Shown: in pieces, positions 62,234 through 64,000 of the stretch | Layout of the letters: every line of letters starts with the position of its first letter | Position numbering within the stretch: position 1 is the first letter of the stretch | Origin: Candidatus Caldarchaeum subterraneum | Lineage (GTDB): Archaea; Thermoproteota; Nitrososphaeria_A; Caldarchaeales; Caldarchaeaceae | Assembly: GCA_000270325.1 (NCBI GenBank) | Contig: BA000048.1 | Span: forward strand, 614,800 to 678,799 | Direction of reading: 5' to 3' | DNA: 64,000 nt | The notes under the pieces: model-generated | What the model was told of the DNA's origin: nothing | Databases searched by the model: none | What the model saw: only the letters and a program-made list of their open reading frames with translations | Translations under genes and position numbers: made by a program

Positions 62234-62923
62234 TTAAACAGATGCCTGAGGGGCCGTCACCGCGAGTTTTCTCATGGCGGTTCTCAGATGCCGCGAGACC
62301 GTTGACTTGGAGAGGCCGAGCCTTGTGGCTATTTCGCTGAGGCTTGTTTCTCGGGATGGTGAGAAATACCCCATCATGAAGGCGGTGTAGAGAACCTGCT
62401 GCTGCTTCGGCGTCAAGACCGCTCGTAGGTTGAAGACCTTCCTGTTCAAAACCTCGACATCAAGTCCTCTCTCGCGCATTTGGTCGAGGATTTTCCGGGA
62501 GACGAGGCGGCCCGGTGTAAGAAATGTGAAGACGACGCCAACCCCTCGGATAAACATGATGTTCAGGGGGATGGCTGAGTTGTTTGAGAGGGTTTGGCAC
62601 GCTATGCAGCTGGGGGAATCTACCCAGATGAACCTGCGGCCCATCGTATAGACTATTGAGTCGGGGATGTGGAGAAGCTCTTGGGAAACTGGTTTGGAAA
62701 GCTGTATAAGATGACTCGACAGCTTATCCCCGACCCTGATGCTCCTGAAAGAGCCTTCAACACCCTTCTGAAAAAGAGTCTGCACCACTCTACAGGTGCT
62801 GTTTCGGACAACGACCGTCAGCTGATGGGGTTGAGCCTTCACAGTCAGCCTAACAGTTATCCATAAATTAAGTTTGATTGTTATGCAACAGTATTGCATA
62901 ATGAACTTTTTACACGTAGCCAC
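62234..62923 (-). CDS. HTH_10-family (bacterio-opsin-activator-like) transcription regulator
   Basis: The C-terminal 60 residues hold the archaeal HTH_10 domain: LTPKQQQVLYTAFMMGYF, then SLSEIATRLGLSKSTVSRHL. The N-terminal part is a small ligand-type domain with a Cys pair (SPSCIACQTL) that could bind metal or a redox cofactor. The open frame begins at 62923, but that start overlaps the promoter of the divergent copper gene. GTG 62842 lies about 26 bases after a TATA-like TTAATTTA and ATG 62899 is another option, so the true N-terminus is unsettled. It probably regulates the divergent NirK-like gene. Confidence 0.8.
   Translation of the reverse strand: MATCKKFIMQYCCITIKLNLWITVRLTVKAQPHQLTVVVRNSTCRVVQTLFQKGVEGSFRSIRVGDKLSSHLIQLSKPVSQELLHIPDSIVYTMGRRFIWVDSPSCIACQTLSNNSAIPLNIMFIRGVGVVFTFLTPGRLVSRKILDQMRERGLDVEVLNRKVFNLRAVLTPKQQQVLYTAFMMGYFSPSRETSLSEIATRLGLSKSTVSRHLRTAMRKLAVTAPQASV
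62881..62901. promoter_or_regulatory. Perfect inverted repeat, probable operator
   Basis: TTATGCAA and TTGCATAA form 8-base perfect arms around a 5-base spacer. The centre (62891) lies midway between the putative TATA boxes of the NirK-like gene (about 62907-62915) and the HTH_10 gene (about 62867, minus strand). This is a typical place for a dimeric regulator. Confidence 0.55.
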
Positions 62924-62935
62924 CTATTATAACAC

Positions 62936-64000
62936 ATGAACAAGATGCTGCTTTTAGCAGCTATAGCTGCTTTGTTCGCGTTGGCGGCTCCTGCTTCAGC
63001 TATCGTCTACGCTCCCGGTGTTCCGGGCAATCCTCCGCCGAACGCTGTGCCCAACAAGTCGTTTACTCTCATCGCATCAGAGGCTGACGTGGTTATCGAT
63101 GATGGAGTGGTGTTTCGGGCGTTTGTTTTCAACGGCACCTCGCCGGGCCCCTTGATAGTTGTGGAGGAGGGTGATGTTGTCGAGATTATTGTCAAGAACG
63201 TTGGCCAGTATACTCATGGCTTGTCGTTCCACGCGGCTAACACACAGACCTCGAAGTTTATCGGCAACATACCGCCTGGCGGAGAGGGTAGGCTGGTCTT
63301 CAAAGCCGATTTCCCCGGTGTCTACATGTATCACTGCGCACCCGGAGGGCATGGAATTCTGACGCACACGCTCGCCGGCATGTATGGTATGGTCGTTGTT
63401 GAGCCGAAGAAGGGTAGCTATCTGCTGGAGAAGCAGCTGGGCCGTGAGCCTGACATCAAAATCTACCTCATACAGCACGAAGTCTACATGAATGGCCGTG
63501 ACTTCTATGACGGCAAACCTCTTTACGTTATGTTCAACGGCCGTGTGTTCCGCTACCTAACTGAGCCGATACAGGCGAGGCCCGGCGACTATGTCCGCTT
63601 CTATTTCCTTAACATAGGGCCCAGCCTCGTATCGAGTTTCCACGCTGTTGGAGGGATTTGGGAGTATGCTTACCGGAACGGAAACCCTGAGAACGTGGAG
63701 GTTGGGCTGCAGACGGTGAACGCTGCGCCGACGGAGTCGTATGTGATTGAGTGGCGTGTTCCGGCTGAGGGCAACTTCCTCATCGTTAGCCATGCATTCG
63801 GCACACAGGCCATCAAGGGAGCCGCGGGCTATATCGCGGCATCGGTTAACGCAACCCCGCAGCCTGTCATCCTCCCCAACGGCCCCGTTGCACAGCCTCC
63901 GGCGAATCCGAAGAGGGTTGTCGCACCCTTTGAGCCAACATCCCCGGACGAGTCCAAGACCTTCCTGCCCGGCGAAAAAGTGATGATACAAATTGTGGGT
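62936..64000 (+). CDS. NirK-like multicopper protein (two cupredoxin domains, partial)
   Basis: 355 codons from ATG 62936 to the window edge with no stop. Residues 1-22 are a signal peptide (ends APASA). Copper ligands follow the nitrite reductase pattern: His94 and His99 (THGLSFHAA), His133-Cys134 (YMYHCAP), His144 and Met149 (THTLAGM), a later His in SSFHAVGG, and a His in LIVSHAFGT. These supply type 1 and type 2 copper sites. The residue where NirK has the catalytic Asp (Asp98) is Ser97. A C-terminal extension begins near residue 310 (NPKRVVAPFEPTSP) and may lead into a third domain. Extracellular; a TATA-like CTTTTTACAC lies about 26 bases upstream. Confidence 0.82.
   Translation, partial: MNKMLLLAAIAALFALAAPASAIVYAPGVPGNPPPNAVPNKSFTLIASEADVVIDDGVVFRAFVFNGTSPGPLIVVEEGDVVEIIVKNVGQYTHGLSFHAANTQTSKFIGNIPPGGEGRLVFKADFPGVYMYHCAPGGHGILTHTLAGMYGMVVVEPKKGSYLLEKQLGREPDIKIYLIQHEVYMNGRDFYDGKPLYVMFNGRVFRYLTEPIQARPGDYVRFYFLNIGPSLVSSFHAVGGIWEYAYRNGNPENVEVGLQTVNAAPTESYVIEWRVPAEGNFLIVSHAFGTQAIKGAAGYIAASVNATPQPVILPNGPVAQPPANPKRVVAPFEPTSPDESKTFLPGEKVMIQIVG

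Overview
This window looks archaeal. It encodes an AglB/Stt3 oligosaccharyltransferase, a thermosome-family protein, two F420/LLM-type oxidoreductases, a PAC2 proteasome-assembly-chaperone-like protein, archaeal HTH_10-type regulation, a tRNA-Leu with a non-canonical intron, and many TATA-like boxes lying about 26 bases before start codons (leaderless-style transcription). An archaeal ubiquitin-like protein/JAMM pair and Sulfolobus-like pentose oxidation genes point to a thermophilic Thaumarchaeota/Aigarchaeota-type (Caldiarchaeum-like) or Crenarchaeota-like heterotroph. The lineage is an inference; no rRNA is present.

Layout. 1-6 kb: a minus-strand CUT1-type ABC importer (substrate-binding protein, two permeases, two ATPases, a small membrane protein). 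6-10.3 kb: sugar-acid catabolism resembling the Weimberg route (aldehyde dehydrogenase, FAH-family dehydratase, SDR, HpcH/HpaI aldolase). 10.4-17.7 kb: PAC2 protein, DUF350-like protein, and AglB flanked by two paralogous stalked surface proteins. 17.8-24.1 kb: RidA, an M24 peptidase and a second ABC importer with one canonical ATPase. 24.2-36.9 kb: a D-threonine-aldolase-type enzyme, LLM oxidoreductases, an EamA exporter, a divergent chaperonin, an enolase paralogue, a kinase, a Gfo/Idh/MocA dehydrogenase, a frameshifted mutarotase-like gene, a creatininase-family amidase and an M19 dipeptidase. 37-42.5 kb: a third ABC importer, again with two complementary ATPases. 42.5-47.5 kb: three more Gfo/Idh/MocA enzymes, an RraA-like protein and an ornithine-cyclodeaminase-family enzyme.

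47.6-52 kb holds housekeeping and small genes: a RecA-like ATPase, an ASCH protein, tRNA-Gly, an intron-bearing tRNA-Leu, an ATPase relic, a TusA/DsrE2 pair and an SRPBCC-M50-like fusion. 52-60 kb is accessory: an orphan Csx1-type CARF-HEPN gene, a DUF429 gene, an extradiol-type dioxygenase, three decayed or interrupted genes, and an AT-rich three-gene operon of unknown function with a 51-residue gene. 60-62.2 kb is an operon of RHH-like regulator, CysM-type cysteine synthase, JAMM peptidase and a CysO/MoaD-like protein whose Gly-Gly is buried before an 89-residue AbrB-like tail. 62.2-64 kb is an HTH_10 regulator divergent from a NirK-like multicopper protein that runs off the edge.

Together the genes describe import and oxidation of sugars or sugar acids, peptides and amino-acid derivatives, with a heavily decorated cell surface. 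The most unusual items are the CysO-tail/JAMM/CysM operon, two independent ABC ATPase pairs with matching one-site degeneracy, and the D-arm intron in tRNA-Leu.
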